From: Actinopolyspora lacussalsi
GTDB lineage: Bacteria; Actinomycetota; Actinomycetes; Mycobacteriales; Pseudonocardiaceae
Assembly (NCBI GenBank): GCA_030803735.1
Contig: JAURUC010000001.1
Span: 276,501 to 340,500 of the forward strand
Reading direction: 5' to 3'
DNA length: 64,000 nucleotides
Shown: piece by piece, positions 18,004 to 27,236 of the stretch
Position numbering within the stretch: position 1 is the stretch's first letter
How the letters are laid out: each line of letters opens with the position of its first letter
Notes under the pieces: generated by a model
Database searches by the model: none
What the model was told of the DNA's origin: nothing
The model's input: only the letters and a program-made list of their open reading frames with translations
Translations under genes and position numbers: made by a program

Positions 18004-19818
18004 TCAGCTCCCGCGGGCTCCGGGAGCGGTCAACAGGCCCACGTCCGGACGGTGGTACGCCCGCACCCCGAGTTCCTCGGCGACATCCCCCGGTAGTGGG
18101 CGTCCTGCCCTGTTACCCACCGCGTCGTCACGCAGCCCGAAATCACCGCTGTCCGGTGCGCGGAACGGATGACGTTCGGTGCGCTTCGAGATGCTGTGTT
18201 CGCCCTGTCCGGTTGCCTCGTTCAGTTCTGCCAGTGACTCGAAACGGCTTTTCCGGTCGTCACCGTGGTACCACTCCGCCAAGTAGGGCTCGTCATTCCG
18301 CAGGTAGACGTTGCCGTCACCACGTGACACGAAAGCCGGAGTGCTCACGTCCGCTGCTTTGTCGCCCCCCATCCTGATGAACGGTTCGTCGTGAGCGGTC
18401 CCCGCGAAGAGGTTGTTCACGATTTCGGTTTCTGCGGTGATCCAGCTCTGGCCCAGTTGGTGACTGTAGGGATCGGAGGACGGGGGGCGCGGATCGTTGT
18501 ATATCCCCAGGGAGCCGTGATTTCGCCAGAAGGTGTTGTTGAAGAAGCCGATGTGGTCGGCGCTGGAGATCTTCACACCGAACCGGTCGTTGTGCGAGGC
18601 CAGGTTCGAGGCGAACAGCGCGCGGGAGGATACCTCGTAGTAGAAGCCGTGCTTGACGTTGTCACGTGCGGTGTTGTGCACGACCGTCGCGTCGGCGCAG
18701 CCCAGGTCGCACCACCAGCCGGTGCCGATGTTGTTCACGAACGAGTTGTGCTCGATCAGCGCTTTGCTGGTGCGTGTCATCTTCACGCCACCGGCCCCGA
18801 TGGCGGGGCCGGACAGGGCGAACCGCTCCCTGTTGTTCCGCGACACCCGGTTGTCCACCACTCGTACGCCGTGCGCCTTGTTCGACATCAGGCCCACTAG
18901 GCCGTTGTCGACGATGATGTTGCCGTCCACTTCGGCGTTCGGGGCGAACACGGCCACCCCGCTGGAGGCCGACCACGCGAACGCGTTGTCGCGCAGCACG
19001 ACATCGGCGGCGTTGACCACCACCATCGCTCCTCTCCTGCCGTACTCCTGGCGGGAGGCGTAATGCGCGATCCCGACACCGTGCAGGCTGCTGCCCGCCG
19101 CCCGGGGGCCGTCGAACTGCAGCAGCCACGGATGCGCGCTCGCCTCGACGGTGCTGCCCGTCGGATCGGATCCCAACAGCAGGGTGTCCTCGACGGTGTC
19201 GACGTAGAAGGTCCCCGGGGTGAGCTCGCCGCGCTCCGCCACCTGTCGCAACGGTTTCCCGTCCAGGAAGACCATGTCGGGCAGGCCGGCGTTCGGATGC
19301 CGTGAATCGATTATCTTCGGCAGGTAGCAGTCCCGGCAGTAACCCGGTGACCAGTCCCGGTGCAGCCACCCCCCGTCGGTACGGGTCCACTCCGAGACGA
19401 TCTCACTGCCTTTCAACCACACCTGCTCACCGGGGAAGGATCTGATCCGCAACCGTTCGCGCACGATTCCCACGCTCTCCCGGTACGTTCCTTCCCGGAG
19501 CACGATCGTCTCGGGGGAGTCGGCCCTGTCCACGGCCGCGCCGAGAGTGCGCAGCGGTGCGTCCCTGGTGCCAGCGGCATCGTCGGAGCCGTCGGTGGCC
19601 ACGAACAGCGCGTCCGGGGGGACCGGTGCGTTCGTCCCGGGAACGGCGGGGAGCGGGGAGGCGTCGGGGAGCGGATGCCTGTCCACCGGTTCCGCGGTAC
19701 CGGAATTGATCCGTACCAGGACTCCCGCGAGCACGGCCACGGCACACAGCAGGACCGCTCCGGCGGTGATGACGAGTCGGTTTCGGTGCTTTTCCGTGCG
19801 CGGAACCAGCGGAAACAT
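18004..19818 (-). CDS. Membrane-anchored right-handed parallel beta-helix protein
   Basis: 604 residues. A short basic cytoplasmic stretch and one transmembrane helix (about residues 15-36) lead to a proline-rich linker and a DUF1565-like start of a parallel beta-helix (LFVATDGSDDAAGTRDAPLR), followed by many PbH1-type turns with asparagine ladders, as in pectate lyases and the alginate epimerase AlgG. It would sit outside the membrane and may cut, epimerise or hold the exported polysaccharide. Catalytic residues cannot be assigned by eye. It is last in a minus-strand set after the CDP-alcohol phosphotransferase and cytidylyltransferase genes. The ribosome site is weak. Confidence 0.85.
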   Translation of the reverse strand: MFPLVPRTEKHRNRLVITAGAVLLCAVAVLAGVLVRINSGTAEPVDRHPLPDASPLPAVPGTNAPVPPDALFVATDGSDDAAGTRDAPLRTLGAAVDRADSPETIVLREGTYRESVGIVRERLRIRSFPGEQVWLKGSEIVSEWTRTDGGWLHRDWSPGYCRDCYLPKIIDSRHPNAGLPDMVFLDGKPLRQVAERGELTPGTFYVDTVEDTLLLGSDPTGSTVEASAHPWLLQFDGPRAAGSSLHGVGIAHYASRQEYGRRGAMVVVNAADVVLRDNAFAWSASSGVAVFAPNAEVDGNIIVDNGLVGLMSNKAHGVRVVDNRVSRNNRERFALSGPAIGAGGVKMTRTSKALIEHNSFVNNIGTGWWCDLGCADATVVHNTARDNVKHGFYYEVSSRALFASNLASHNDRFGVKISSADHIGFFNNTFWRNHGSLGIYNDPRPPSSDPYSHQLGQSWITAETEIVNNLFAGTAHDEPFIRMGGDKAADVSTPAFVSRGDGNVYLRNDEPYLAEWYHGDDRKSRFESLAELNEATGQGEHSISKRTERHPFRAPDSGDFGLRDDAVGNRAGRPLPGDVAEELGVRAYHRPDVGLLTAPGARGS

Positions 19819-19884
19819 GTCGGGTTGGCCTCATCGGGTCGTCGGGTCTGCTCGCGGCGGCCCTCCTTGGAACCGGACTGCCGG

Positions 19885-20313
19885 TCAACCGCCAGGGCGG
19901 TCGGGCACCGAGATCCGGTCACGGAGGGAGGTGCTGGACACGTGTGCGGTGTACGGGAAGTACACGATTCTGACTCCCACGGAACCCAGTCTGCTCTCCA
20001 ATGCCTCGCCTCGTTCGGTGTCCTTCCAGTCGTCGCCCTTGACCAGCACGTGGAAACCGACCCTTCGCCATGCCAGGAACTTGTCCAGATAGGGATCGGC
20101 CACCGCCTTGTCCACGTGCCGGATGCTAGCGACGATCTCAAGTCGTTCCTCGAACGGAACGACGGGGTGTCTGGCTTTGGCGCGCAGGATCATCTCGTCG
20201 GTGGCGACACCGGCGACGAGCCGGTCGCAGATCGAACGCGCTCGCTGCAGAATCCGGAGGTGGCCGATGTGGAACATGTCGTAGGCACCGGGCGCGTATC
20301 CGATCACCGGCAT
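19885..20313 (-). CDS. Cytidylyltransferase family protein (TagD/GlmU-like nucleotidyltransferase)
   Basis: 142 residues. The HxGH nucleotide-binding motif appears in APGAYDMFHIGHLRIL and the C-terminal signature as SSTSLRDRI (usually ISTTxIxxRI). Such enzymes activate phospho-alcohols such as glycerol 3-phosphate with CTP. The ATG at 20313 lies two bases after the stop of the CDP-alcohol phosphotransferase gene and both are probably translated together; the pair would make a CDP-alcohol and then move the phospho-alcohol to an acceptor. The exact alcohol is unknown. Confidence 0.88.
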   Translation of the reverse strand: MPVIGYAPGAYDMFHIGHLRILQRARSICDRLVAGVATDEMILRAKARHPVVPFEERLEIVASIRHVDKAVADPYLDKFLAWRRVGFHVLVKGDDWKDTERGEALESRLGSVGVRIVYFPYTAHVSSTSLRDRISVPDRPGG

Positions 20314-20315
20314 GC

Positions 20316-21152
20316 TCACCGCCCCGATTCCGGTGGGCACAGCGCTCGCATCTCGCGGAACCATTTCGGCAGTGCCAGGCAGGCGAAACAGAAATGTGCC
20401 GTGAACAACATCGTGTACACCGCGATGAAAGGAATCCTGTCACCCAAAAGAATGAAACATAAGCACAGCACTCCGTAGTCGGTCGGTGCGACCAGTAATG
20501 ACTTGGTGATTCCCGGTGTCGTGGAATTCGTCGACAGCGCGGCGGCAGGGTTCGAACGCGCGCGCCGCAACTGGTCGTTGAGAATCATCGCGAAGAACAA
20601 CACGCTTTCGGTCACCGCGAAACCGAGCGGAACCAACAACCACGCGCTCGCCGTGTCCCCGAACCGAAACGTCGAAAGCAGCACGGCAAGGTGCAACGTG
20701 GGGATCTTCGCGCTGTCGACGATGTGGTCCAACCATTCCCCGGCCGGGTTTCCACCACCCCGCAGCCTGGCAAGCTGCCCGTCCGCGGAGTCGAGCGCGT
20801 AGCCGAGCAGCAGGGCCAGCGCGACGATCACACCCAGTGTGCGGGAAGGGGGAACGGCGGCCAACGCGAGGATCCCACCGAACGTGAACGCCGCGCTTAT
20901 GGTGGTCACCTGGTTAGGGGTGAACCCGGCCGGATAGGCCGCTGCGGCGAGGTAACCGCCCGCCTTGCGGTTGATGAACCTGGAGTACGCGGGTGCTCCA
21001 ACGGCCGACTTCTGCGCTCCGGGGAGGCGGCGTAACGCTTCCCGGAACACCGAGTCGGCCCGATCGTTCCCGGGCCGGGAGCCACTCCGTAAGGCAGGTC
21101 CGCGCACAGGTTCTCCTTCGTCGAAGGTGCTCGTGGTTCTGTCCGAATGCAT
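20316..21152 (-). CDS. CDP-alcohol phosphatidyltransferase family membrane protein
   Basis: About 278 residues from the ATG at 21152; in-frame GTG 21206 is an alternative and neither has a strong ribosome site. The family signature D-x2-D-G-x2-A-R-x8-G-x3-D-x3-D is intact (DSADGQLARL, then GEWLDHIVD), and about six hydrophobic segments surround it. Members transfer a phospho-alcohol from CDP to a lipid or other acceptor. Beside a dedicated cytidylyltransferase, sugar transferase and flippase, the likely product is a phospho-alcohol on a glycolipid or polymer rather than a bulk phospholipid; this is inference. Confidence 0.88.
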   Translation of the reverse strand: MHSDRTTSTFDEGEPVRGPALRSGSRPGNDRADSVFREALRRLPGAQKSAVGAPAYSRFINRKAGGYLAAAAYPAGFTPNQVTTISAAFTFGGILALAAVPPSRTLGVIVALALLLGYALDSADGQLARLRGGGNPAGEWLDHIVDSAKIPTLHLAVLLSTFRFGDTASAWLLVPLGFAVTESVLFFAMILNDQLRRARSNPAAALSTNSTTPGITKSLLVAPTDYGVLCLCFILLGDRIPFIAVYTMLFTAHFCFACLALPKWFREMRALCPPESGR

Positions 21153-21574
21153 CACCCGGATCCGGGACGGGCCGTTATCGAATCGATGTTTCCGATGGGT
21201 GTTCACTCGAGGAGCCGGAGAAATCGCCGTGAGCTCCGAGCGAGCGGAAACTTCGCGATTCGTCAGACTCTCGGACGTGTCCGGATACTCGTCAAGTGGG
21301 CGCTGTTCGTTACACCGTTATCGTAATCATGGTGTTCGCGTCGGGGAGTTTCACCGTGACCCCGCGATCGGCGTAAGCTCCCCGTCGGAGCGCGCCGACC
21401 GGGATGTCGTTCGGACACTTCGGACCGGTCGGACCGGGGGATCGTCCGCTCACCGGTCAGGGACGAACGGGAGGCTATCGTGCTCGGTGGCGCCGTACCG
21501 CGAGCCTGTCGTCGCGGTGAGCAGCTCGATCGTGACCCTCCCCGGCGAACGCTCACGCGTCGAATGGAGCTCGC
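21153..21574. other. Divergent intergenic region
   Basis: About 420 bases between the CDP-alcohol phosphotransferase (leftward) and Wzz-like (rightward) genes. Part may encode the N-terminus of the former if GTG 21206 is used. It should hold both promoters. No repeat, hairpin or convincing additional gene was found. Confidence 0.4.
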
Positions 21575-23113
21575 ATGAATGAACCCCTGCCCGCCCCGAA
21601 CATTCTCGGCGCGTTATGGCGCTATCGATTGAGTTCGCTCGGGATCGTCGTCGGCACCGTCCTGGTCAGCGTCATCGTCGCGCTCACCGTGGGCAGTGCC
21701 GGGGTGGCCGAGGCCCGCATCGTGCTCAAGGCCCCCGACTCGGCACAGGCGCTGGGTTTCGAGGTCACGAGTGAATCGGGGTTCGTGCGCTATGTCAACC
21801 AGCGTGCGCTGTTCGTGACCTCCGATCGCACCCTGGGGACCGCCCGTGAACGGCTCGGCGGGCAGGAGACGATCAAGGAACTGCGTGAGGCGGTCACCGC
21901 CAGCGCCTCGGACAACGGTGACTCGATTCTCGTGCGGGTCGACATAGGCGATGCCGAACGGTCCACCGAGATCGCCAACGCCGTCGTGACCGCCTATCAA
22001 CGAGAGTCCCGGGCCGAGGTATCCGCGGCGGCGGACAGCACGTTGAAGGCGCTGCGCAACCGACGTGAACAGTTGGTCGCCGACATCGCCGAATCCGGTT
22101 CCGGCGTGGATTCGGCCTCCAGCCGCACCATCAGCGAGTTGGACCAGCGCATAACCGATATCAGAATCGCCTCCGGCCAGTTCGGCGATGGTGTGTCCTT
22201 CGTCGACAAAGCTGTTACCGACTCCTCGGGTGTCATCACCGCCCTGCTGCGTGACGCGGTCGTCGGATTCGCGGTGGGAGTGCTGTTGGCCGCGACGGTC
22301 GCCTGGGCGCGTGCCGATCGCAACCGCAGGGTACGCGATGCCGCTGACCTCGCGCGGTTGTCCGACGAACCACTGCTGGGTGAGGTGGAAGCACTCGGTG
22401 AGGGAGAGACCGCTCGGTTGCACAACCTGGTGGTGCCGCCGCTGGGGTCCTACCGACTCGTTTCCTCGGTGCTGCGCAACACCGTCCGAGGTGGGCTGGT
22501 GGCTGTGACGGGAGTCTCCGCCGGGGACGGTGCCACCACCACGGTGCTGCAGGTCGCGGGAGCCGCCGCCCGGGACGGACTGCGGGTGCTGGTGGTGGAC
22601 GCGGCTGTGCGGACCAGGGAGCTCTCGCACAACGTCGCGCTGCAGAACGACTGGTACGGCATGGCCCCCATCGCCACCGGCGCGGCGACCGTGCACGCTT
22701 CCACCAGGGTCATCGAGGTGGGACCCGGTATCGAGTTCCGCGTTATTCCCGCCGGGCGTGCCAGCGAGGGAGCTCCCGACTACTTCCGTTCCTCGCTGTT
22801 GCGCAGAGCGATGGTGGAAGCCCGGGGTGGTTACGATCTCGTGCTGGTTGATCTGCCGCCGCTGGAGTCCGCCCCGGAGGTCAGTGCGCTGGTCCCCGCC
22901 GCGGACGGAGTCGTGCTCACCGTCCGCAAGGAGCGTTCCGTTGCCGCGCTGCGCAGGGCGCGGGAACGGATCGAACTGCTGGGGGGCAAGATCGCCGGTT
23001 ACGTTTTCACCTTCGCCTCCCAGAGCTCCCCGACGACGGCGCAGCACAACGAGCAGCAGGGCGAGACATCGGGGCGAGTTTCCGCGACAACCGTTCACCG
23101 AGGTGGACAGTGA
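21575..23113 (+). CDS. Wzz/Wzc-like chain-length protein with degenerate kinase domain
   Basis: 512 residues. Two transmembrane helices (about 17-38 and 225-246) flank a periplasmic Wzz-type domain with a coiled-coil-prone stretch, and a cytoplasmic BY-kinase-like P-loop domain follows. The Walker A region reads GVSAGDGATTT (about residues 312-322): the lysine of GxGKT/S is replaced by alanine. The Walker A' region is altered (VLVVDAAVRT) but Walker B (LVLVDLPP, about 422) is kept. The C-terminal tail has no tyrosine cluster. It therefore looks like a co-polymerase whose kinase module is inactive or regulatory. The ATG has GGAG five bases upstream, and its end overlaps the flippase gene by four bases. 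Confidence 0.88.
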   Translation: MNEPLPAPNILGALWRYRLSSLGIVVGTVLVSVIVALTVGSAGVAEARIVLKAPDSAQALGFEVTSESGFVRYVNQRALFVTSDRTLGTARERLGGQETIKELREAVTASASDNGDSILVRVDIGDAERSTEIANAVVTAYQRESRAEVSAAADSTLKALRNRREQLVADIAESGSGVDSASSRTISELDQRITDIRIASGQFGDGVSFVDKAVTDSSGVITALLRDAVVGFAVGVLLAATVAWARADRNRRVRDAADLARLSDEPLLGEVEALGEGETARLHNLVVPPLGSYRLVSSVLRNTVRGGLVAVTGVSAGDGATTTVLQVAGAAARDGLRVLVVDAAVRTRELSHNVALQNDWYGMAPIATGAATVHASTRVIEVGPGIEFRVIPAGRASEGAPDYFRSSLLRRAMVEARGGYDLVLVDLPPLESAPEVSALVPAADGVVLTVRKERSVAALRRARERIELLGGKIAGYVFTFASQSSPTTAQHNEQQGETSGRVSATTVHRGGQ

Positions 23114-24375
23114 CCTCGTGTCGAACTCCCGGATGGCTTCGTGGCCAGGTGCGGGACGGTATGGCCGGAGTGGCGGCGCAGGGGGTCACCGCCGCCACCA
23201 GCCTGCTGGTCCAGGTGGTCGCGGCCGTTTCGCTGGGACTGTCCCAGTACGGTGTCTTCGCGGTGTTACTCGCCATGCTCGTCGGGGCCAACGCGCTCTA
23301 CATCGGCTTCGTCTGCGACAGCTTCACCGTTTTCGACCGGCACGAACCCCGATACCGCGCGGCACTGGTCAGCGCGGCGTTGCTGGTGGCCGCGCTGTGC
23401 GTGTCGGGGGCGTTGGTACTGGCACTGACGTTCTCCGGTGGCGGGATCAGCCTGGCCGTCCCGTACGCGCTGCTGGTGGGCAGCAAACTGGCCGCCGAAA
23501 CCGTACGCAGGCTGTTCGTGGTCCGGGTATCCTTCCGCGCCCTGCTGCTCAACGACGTGTGCTCGCTTGTCGTCACCGCGTTGGCGCTGCCGGTGTTGCT
23601 GGGGGCGAGCGGGGAACCCACCCCGGAGGTGCTGCTCGGATCGATGTGCTGCGGTGCGTTCGCCGCGGTGTCGCTCGGGTTGTGGCAGTTGCCCGGTTCC
23701 GAGTGGCGCGGGCTGCGACCGGGGATCACCGAACTGCCGGGACTGGCCCGGTTCGCGGTGTGGCGCGCCTTGCAGTCCGGGCTGCGTCCGTTGACGTTGT
23801 TGGCCGCCAGGCTGTTGGTGGCCGGACTGATCTCCACGGCGGCCGTCGGCGTGCTCGAACTCGCCCGGTTGGTGGTCGCTCCGGTGCAGGTCGTGATCAA
23901 CGGTTCGGGAAGTCTGCTGCTGGGCAAATTGGCGGCGCGCGAGCGGGGTGGTGACCGACGTGACCCGCGTCTGATCGGAAGGGCCGCCGGGGCGCTGTGC
24001 GGTGGAACGGTCGTGGCGGGGCTGCTGTCCGCGGTGCTGGCCCTGCTGCTCGCTCCTCCGCTGTTCGGCAGGAGCGTCGATGCGGGGGCCGTGTTCGGTT
24101 GGGTCGTCTATCTCGCCCTGTGGGCGGCGGGGTTGCCCTATGCCACCGAGCTCGTGACCCGCCGCATGTCCCGTGCGGTGTTCCTGCCGCGGTTGCTGGA
24201 CTCAGTAATGGGACTGGCCGTGGCCACCACGGCGCTGTCGCTCGATGCCCCGGTCGCCGCGTTGCCCTGGGCGTTGGCACTGGGTGGCGGGTATGCCGCG
24301 TACCGGCTGCGTACGTTGGTCCGGTCCGAACCGAGTCCCCTGGCGGCGGAACCGGGGACCTCCCGCGCGCTGTGA
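23110..24375 (+). CDS. Wzx-like polysaccharide flippase
   Basis: 421 residues with about twelve hydrophobic segments and few charged residues inside them, consistent with the MOP (MATE/Wzx/MurJ) exporter superfamily. It would flip lipid-linked repeat units to the outside for the polymerase. The GTG start overlaps the Wzz-like stop as GTGA, so the two are translationally coupled. Assignment rests on topology and context; no short diagnostic motif exists for this family. Confidence 0.8.
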   Translation: MTSCRTPGWLRGQVRDGMAGVAAQGVTAATSLLVQVVAAVSLGLSQYGVFAVLLAMLVGANALYIGFVCDSFTVFDRHEPRYRAALVSAALLVAALCVSGALVLALTFSGGGISLAVPYALLVGSKLAAETVRRLFVVRVSFRALLLNDVCSLVVTALALPVLLGASGEPTPEVLLGSMCCGAFAAVSLGLWQLPGSEWRGLRPGITELPGLARFAVWRALQSGLRPLTLLAARLLVAGLISTAAVGVLELARLVVAPVQVVINGSGSLLLGKLAARERGGDRRDPRLIGRAAGALCGGTVVAGLLSAVLALLLAPPLFGRSVDAGAVFGWVVYLALWAAGLPYATELVTRRMSRAVFLPRLLDSVMGLAVATTALSLDAPVAALPWALALGGGYAAYRLRTLVRSEPSPLAAEPGTSRAL

Positions 24376-24389
24376 AGTGTCGCCACCGT

Positions 24390-24428
24390 CGTCGTGCGGC
24401 CCCGTGCCTCAGCCGGGGCCGCACGACG
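24390..24428. terminator. 15-bp stem hairpin at end of polysaccharide locus
   Basis: Bases 24390-24404 are exactly complementary to 24414-24428 with a nine-base loop, between the convergent flippase and PEBP genes. It is likely to stop transcription from both sides. Confidence 0.72.
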
Positions 24429-24460
24429 GGTGATTCGCGACAACCGGGCCGAAGGGCCGT

Positions 24461-25006
24461 TCAGTGCGCGTAGGTCGGCGCGATCACGGCACGCCCCAGG
24501 GTGTGGAAGGCGAGCATGAAGTTGACCACGGCCGGAGTGGCGGTGCTGTCGACACCGAGCTTCGCGCTGTCGACCGCGTTCACCGCGAAGTAGTAGCGGT
24601 GCGGGCGATCACCTTGCGGGGGAGCCGCCCCACCGAACGCGTGCTCTCCCACGTCGTTGCGCACGTGGAAGGCGCCCTCCGGCACGCCGGTGCCGCTTCG
24701 GTCACCCGCACTTGTCGCCAGTTCGGTGACCGAGGCCGGGACGTCGACGAGTACCCAGTGCCAGAACCCACCGGGGATGGGGGCGTCCGGGTCGAAGCAG
24801 GTGATCACGAAGCTCTTCGTGCCCTCGGGGAAGCCGTGCCAGGAGAGCTGCGGCGAGACGTTGTCGCCGCCGGCCCCCATGCCGTCGTACGCGTGGGCCT
24901 TGGACATGGCTTGTCCATCGGTTACGTCCTTCGAGGTGACCGTGAACGACGGCACTTCGGGCAGCAGACTGTAGGGATCGGGATCGATGGGACGCTCCAG
25001 GCTCAT
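24461..25006 (-). CDS. YbhB/YbcL family protein (PEBP, Raf-kinase-inhibitor-like)
   Basis: 181 residues, normal for bacterial phosphatidylethanolamine-binding-protein homologues. The signature is present: [19 protein letters not shown] and, later, [14 protein letters not shown]. No signal peptide is visible. The biochemical role of the bacterial family is poorly defined. The ATG at 25006 begins [12 protein letters not shown]. It stands alone, convergent with the flippase gene. Confidence 0.93.
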   Translation of the reverse strand: MSLERPIDPDPYSLLPEVPSFTVTSKDVTDGQAMSKAHAYDGMGAGGDNVSPQLSWHGFPEGTKSFVITCFDPDAPIPGGFWHWVLVDVPASVTELATSAGDRSGTGVPEGAFHVRNDVGEHAFGGAAPPQGDRPHRYYFAVNAVDSAKLGVDSTATPAVVNFMLAFHTLGRAVIAPTYAH

Positions 25007-25379
25007 TGCGTCTACCCTTCTCGTCGATCGGATTTCGGTACACCTCGGCCGGAATCGCCGTTCTCCGGTGATCGGCCGCTTCCACCGTAATCACCGCTCC
25101 GGCATCGGTCGTGGCCACTCCCGGCGAGCTCCCACCGGTGCGGGTCGTTCTCCAGCGCCGCGCTGTTCCCCAGTGCTGTGCCGGAAACACCATTTTGTCG
25201 CTCGATCAGGTGAGTCACTGTCCAGTTTCGGCTTGCTTGTGAGCCGTCAGCGGCGAGGTCGTGGACACTGGCCGCGACGGCCCGGTTACGAACGACCACC
25301 AATGCGCGAAACCCGGTAATCGTTTTCCGTTGCCCGGAGCACCGCTCCGGAAGACGGTGACCGCTACAGGGAGCTTTGA
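25007..25379. other. Intergenic region between divergent genes
   Basis: 373 bases between the PEBP gene and the first protease gene. It carries the GGGAG ribosome site of the protease just before 25380. No other gene, repeat or clear promoter hexamer pair was recognised. Confidence 0.4.
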
Positions 25380-26183
25380 ATGCGACGACGCTTGTGGCCC
25401 AACCTTCCGGCGGTGCTGTTCGTGGCTCTCGCGTTCTGGGTGGTGCTGCCCACGACCACGGTTGCCACCGAGCAACCACCTCCCGAACTGAACACGGCAT
25501 CGGCCGCACCGATCGTCGGAGGGAAACCCGCCGACATCGAGCAGTACCCCTGGGTGGTCTATCTGATGGATTCCCAGGGAAAGCAGTTCTGCGGCGGGGC
25601 GCTGGTCGCCTCGAACAAGGTGGTGACCGCGGCGCACTGTGTGATCGATCGTCGAGCCTCCGACGTCCGCGTGGTGGCCGGGCGTGCCGACAAGAGCAGT
25701 CAGCGGGGTCAGGTCCTGGGGGTGGCCGACTTCTGGGTGCATCCCGACTACAGCGCTCCCTATCGAGGGGCAGACGTGGCGGTGCTGACACTTCGTGAAT
25801 CCACATCACGTTCGGTGGTGGAACTGGCCGATCCGAGCGACGAGCTCTACGGCGACAACACCGAGGCGACCGTGCTGGGATGGGGCGCCCGCTCCGAAGG
25901 AGGCCAGAACTCGGAGATCCTGCGCCGGGCGACGGTTCCGGTGGTCGGCGACGCCGAGTGCGCCGAGATCTACGACCGCCAGTTCGTACCGAAGGCGATG
26001 GTGTGCGCGGGATATCCCGATGGGGAAGTGGACGCTTGCCAGGGCGATTCCGGAGGTCCGCTGGTCGTGGGGGACAAGATCATCGGCATCGTTTCTTGGG
26101 GCGTGGGATGCGCGCGTCCGGGAAAGCCGGGGGTCTATACCGAGGTGGCGGCCTATGCCGATCGGATACGGGCCCGGCTCTGA
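25380..26183 (+). CDS. Secreted trypsin-like serine protease
   Basis: 267 residues: signal peptide (core AVLFVALAFWVVLP), short propeptide, then the mature enzyme from IVGG at residue 45. The S1 triad is intact: His86 (TAAHC), Asp132 (ADVAVL) and Ser224 (CQGDSGGP). The residue six before the catalytic serine is Asp (DACQGDSGG), giving trypsin-like preference for Arg/Lys. Cysteine pairs of the chymotrypsin fold are present. GGGAG precedes the ATG. A related protease is encoded about 1 kb downstream, beyond an oppositely oriented exporter gene. Confidence 0.94.
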   Translation: MRRRLWPNLPAVLFVALAFWVVLPTTTVATEQPPPELNTASAAPIVGGKPADIEQYPWVVYLMDSQGKQFCGGALVASNKVVTAAHCVIDRRASDVRVVAGRADKSSQRGQVLGVADFWVHPDYSAPYRGADVAVLTLRESTSRSVVELADPSDELYGDNTEATVLGWGARSEGGQNSEILRRATVPVVGDAECAEIYDRQFVPKAMVCAGYPDGEVDACQGDSGGPLVVGDKIIGIVSWGVGCARPGKPGVYTEVAAYADRIRARL

Positions 26184-26198
26184 GTCGAACCGGGCCCG
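26169..26198. terminator. Hairpin spanning the protease stop codon
   Basis: CGGGCCCGG (26169-26177) and CCGGGCCCG (26190-26198) form a nine-bp stem around a twelve-base loop that includes the TGA. It probably ends the protease mRNA and may also stop the converging lysE-type transcript. Confidence 0.5.
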
Positions 26199-26277
26199 GC
26201 AGCGGGCCGATGGTCACGGTTACCCGGGGTTTCTCCGGCAGCGGTTGTTGCCCGTGTGGGTACTCGTGCCGGAGCGG

Positions 26278-26913
26278 TCAACCGGCGACCAGTCCCACGG
26301 AGAGCCCGAGGAACGCCGCCGCGCTGACCACGTCGAGTGAGTTGCGGATGCTCGGCTTCCGCAGTCGGCCCGCTACCCGGGAGGCGCCGAGTACGATCGC
26401 CAGCTCCCATACGGCGGCCAGTGCCAGGAAAACGAGCCCGAGCATTGTCAGCTGCAGGGCAGGACTGGTCGCGGATCCCACGAACTGCGGCAGAAAGGCC
26501 AGGCTGAACAGCAGCATCTTGGGATTGGTGATGTTGCTGAGCAGACCACGCAGGTACGGATTGGCATCCGGCGTGGCCGGGGCGTCACCGAGAACGTCGG
26601 CGCTGTCGCCGTGCCGGGAGCGCCAGAGTCCGCGCAGGATGGTCACTGCCAGATAGATCAGATAAGCCGCTCCCACCCACTTCAGCACCGAGAGCACTTC
26701 CGGTCTGCTGGTGACGAGTGCTCCCAGGCCCGAGATCACCAGGGCCACCTGAACCAGGCTCGCGGTGTGGATGCCCGCCAGGGTGTACAGCCCCGGGCGT
26801 GTCCCGAACCTCATCGATGTGCGAAGCAACAGGAACGTGTCCACGCCGGGGGTGAGTATCACCGCCGTGCTGATGAGTACGAAGCCCGGCAGGGTTCCCG
26901 GATCCAGCAGCAT
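26278..26913 (-). CDS. LysE/RhtB-family amino-acid exporter
   Basis: 211 residues with about six membrane helices. The opening FVLISTAVILTPGVDTFLLL contains the N-terminal Pro-Gly signature of LysE/RhtB translocators (usually TPGPD), and NITNPKMLLFSLAFLPQF is the family's second conserved block. Likely role: efflux of an amino acid or derivative. The ATG at 26913 has AAAGGA upstream. It lies in reverse orientation between two protease genes, possibly by chance. Confidence 0.92.
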   Translation of the reverse strand: MLLDPGTLPGFVLISTAVILTPGVDTFLLLRTSMRFGTRPGLYTLAGIHTASLVQVALVISGLGALVTSRPEVLSVLKWVGAAYLIYLAVTILRGLWRSRHGDSADVLGDAPATPDANPYLRGLLSNITNPKMLLFSLAFLPQFVGSATSPALQLTMLGLVFLALAAVWELAIVLGASRVAGRLRKPSIRNSLDVVSAAAFLGLSVGLVAG

Positions 26914-27236
26914 GCCGTTCCTTTCCGTACGCGACCGTGGCCGATTCGGGTCGTCGACACACGTTTCACCGACAAGAGGTCACTTGTGGGCGACAGGCTT
27001 CACACGTTCGGGGGTAGATCGTGGAGCCCGTCTCGTTGCTTGCCGGACCACCCAGTTGGCATTTCAGGATTAATGCCGCGCAAAGTCCGATCGGGAAGCA
27101 ACTTTTTCGACTGAATCCGAGTATAACGAAAAAAATTACGCCGCAGCTGTGAGTTGTCCCTCCTGTGTTCGGTGCAACACCAGCGGATACGTTCCGTCGT
27201 GGATTCGACACACTCGGGCAGAACTGGAGGCCACTG
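26914..27236. other. Intergenic region upstream of second protease
   Basis: 323 bases between divergent genes. Bases 27060-27150 are AT-rich, with TATAAC (27122-27127) as a possible -10 for the protease. No further gene was seen. Confidence 0.4.

Noticed and set aside
25380..26183. Toxin-like or phage-linked protease island
   Set aside because: The two proteases have ordinary secreted trypsin layout and no phage or toxin partners nearby.
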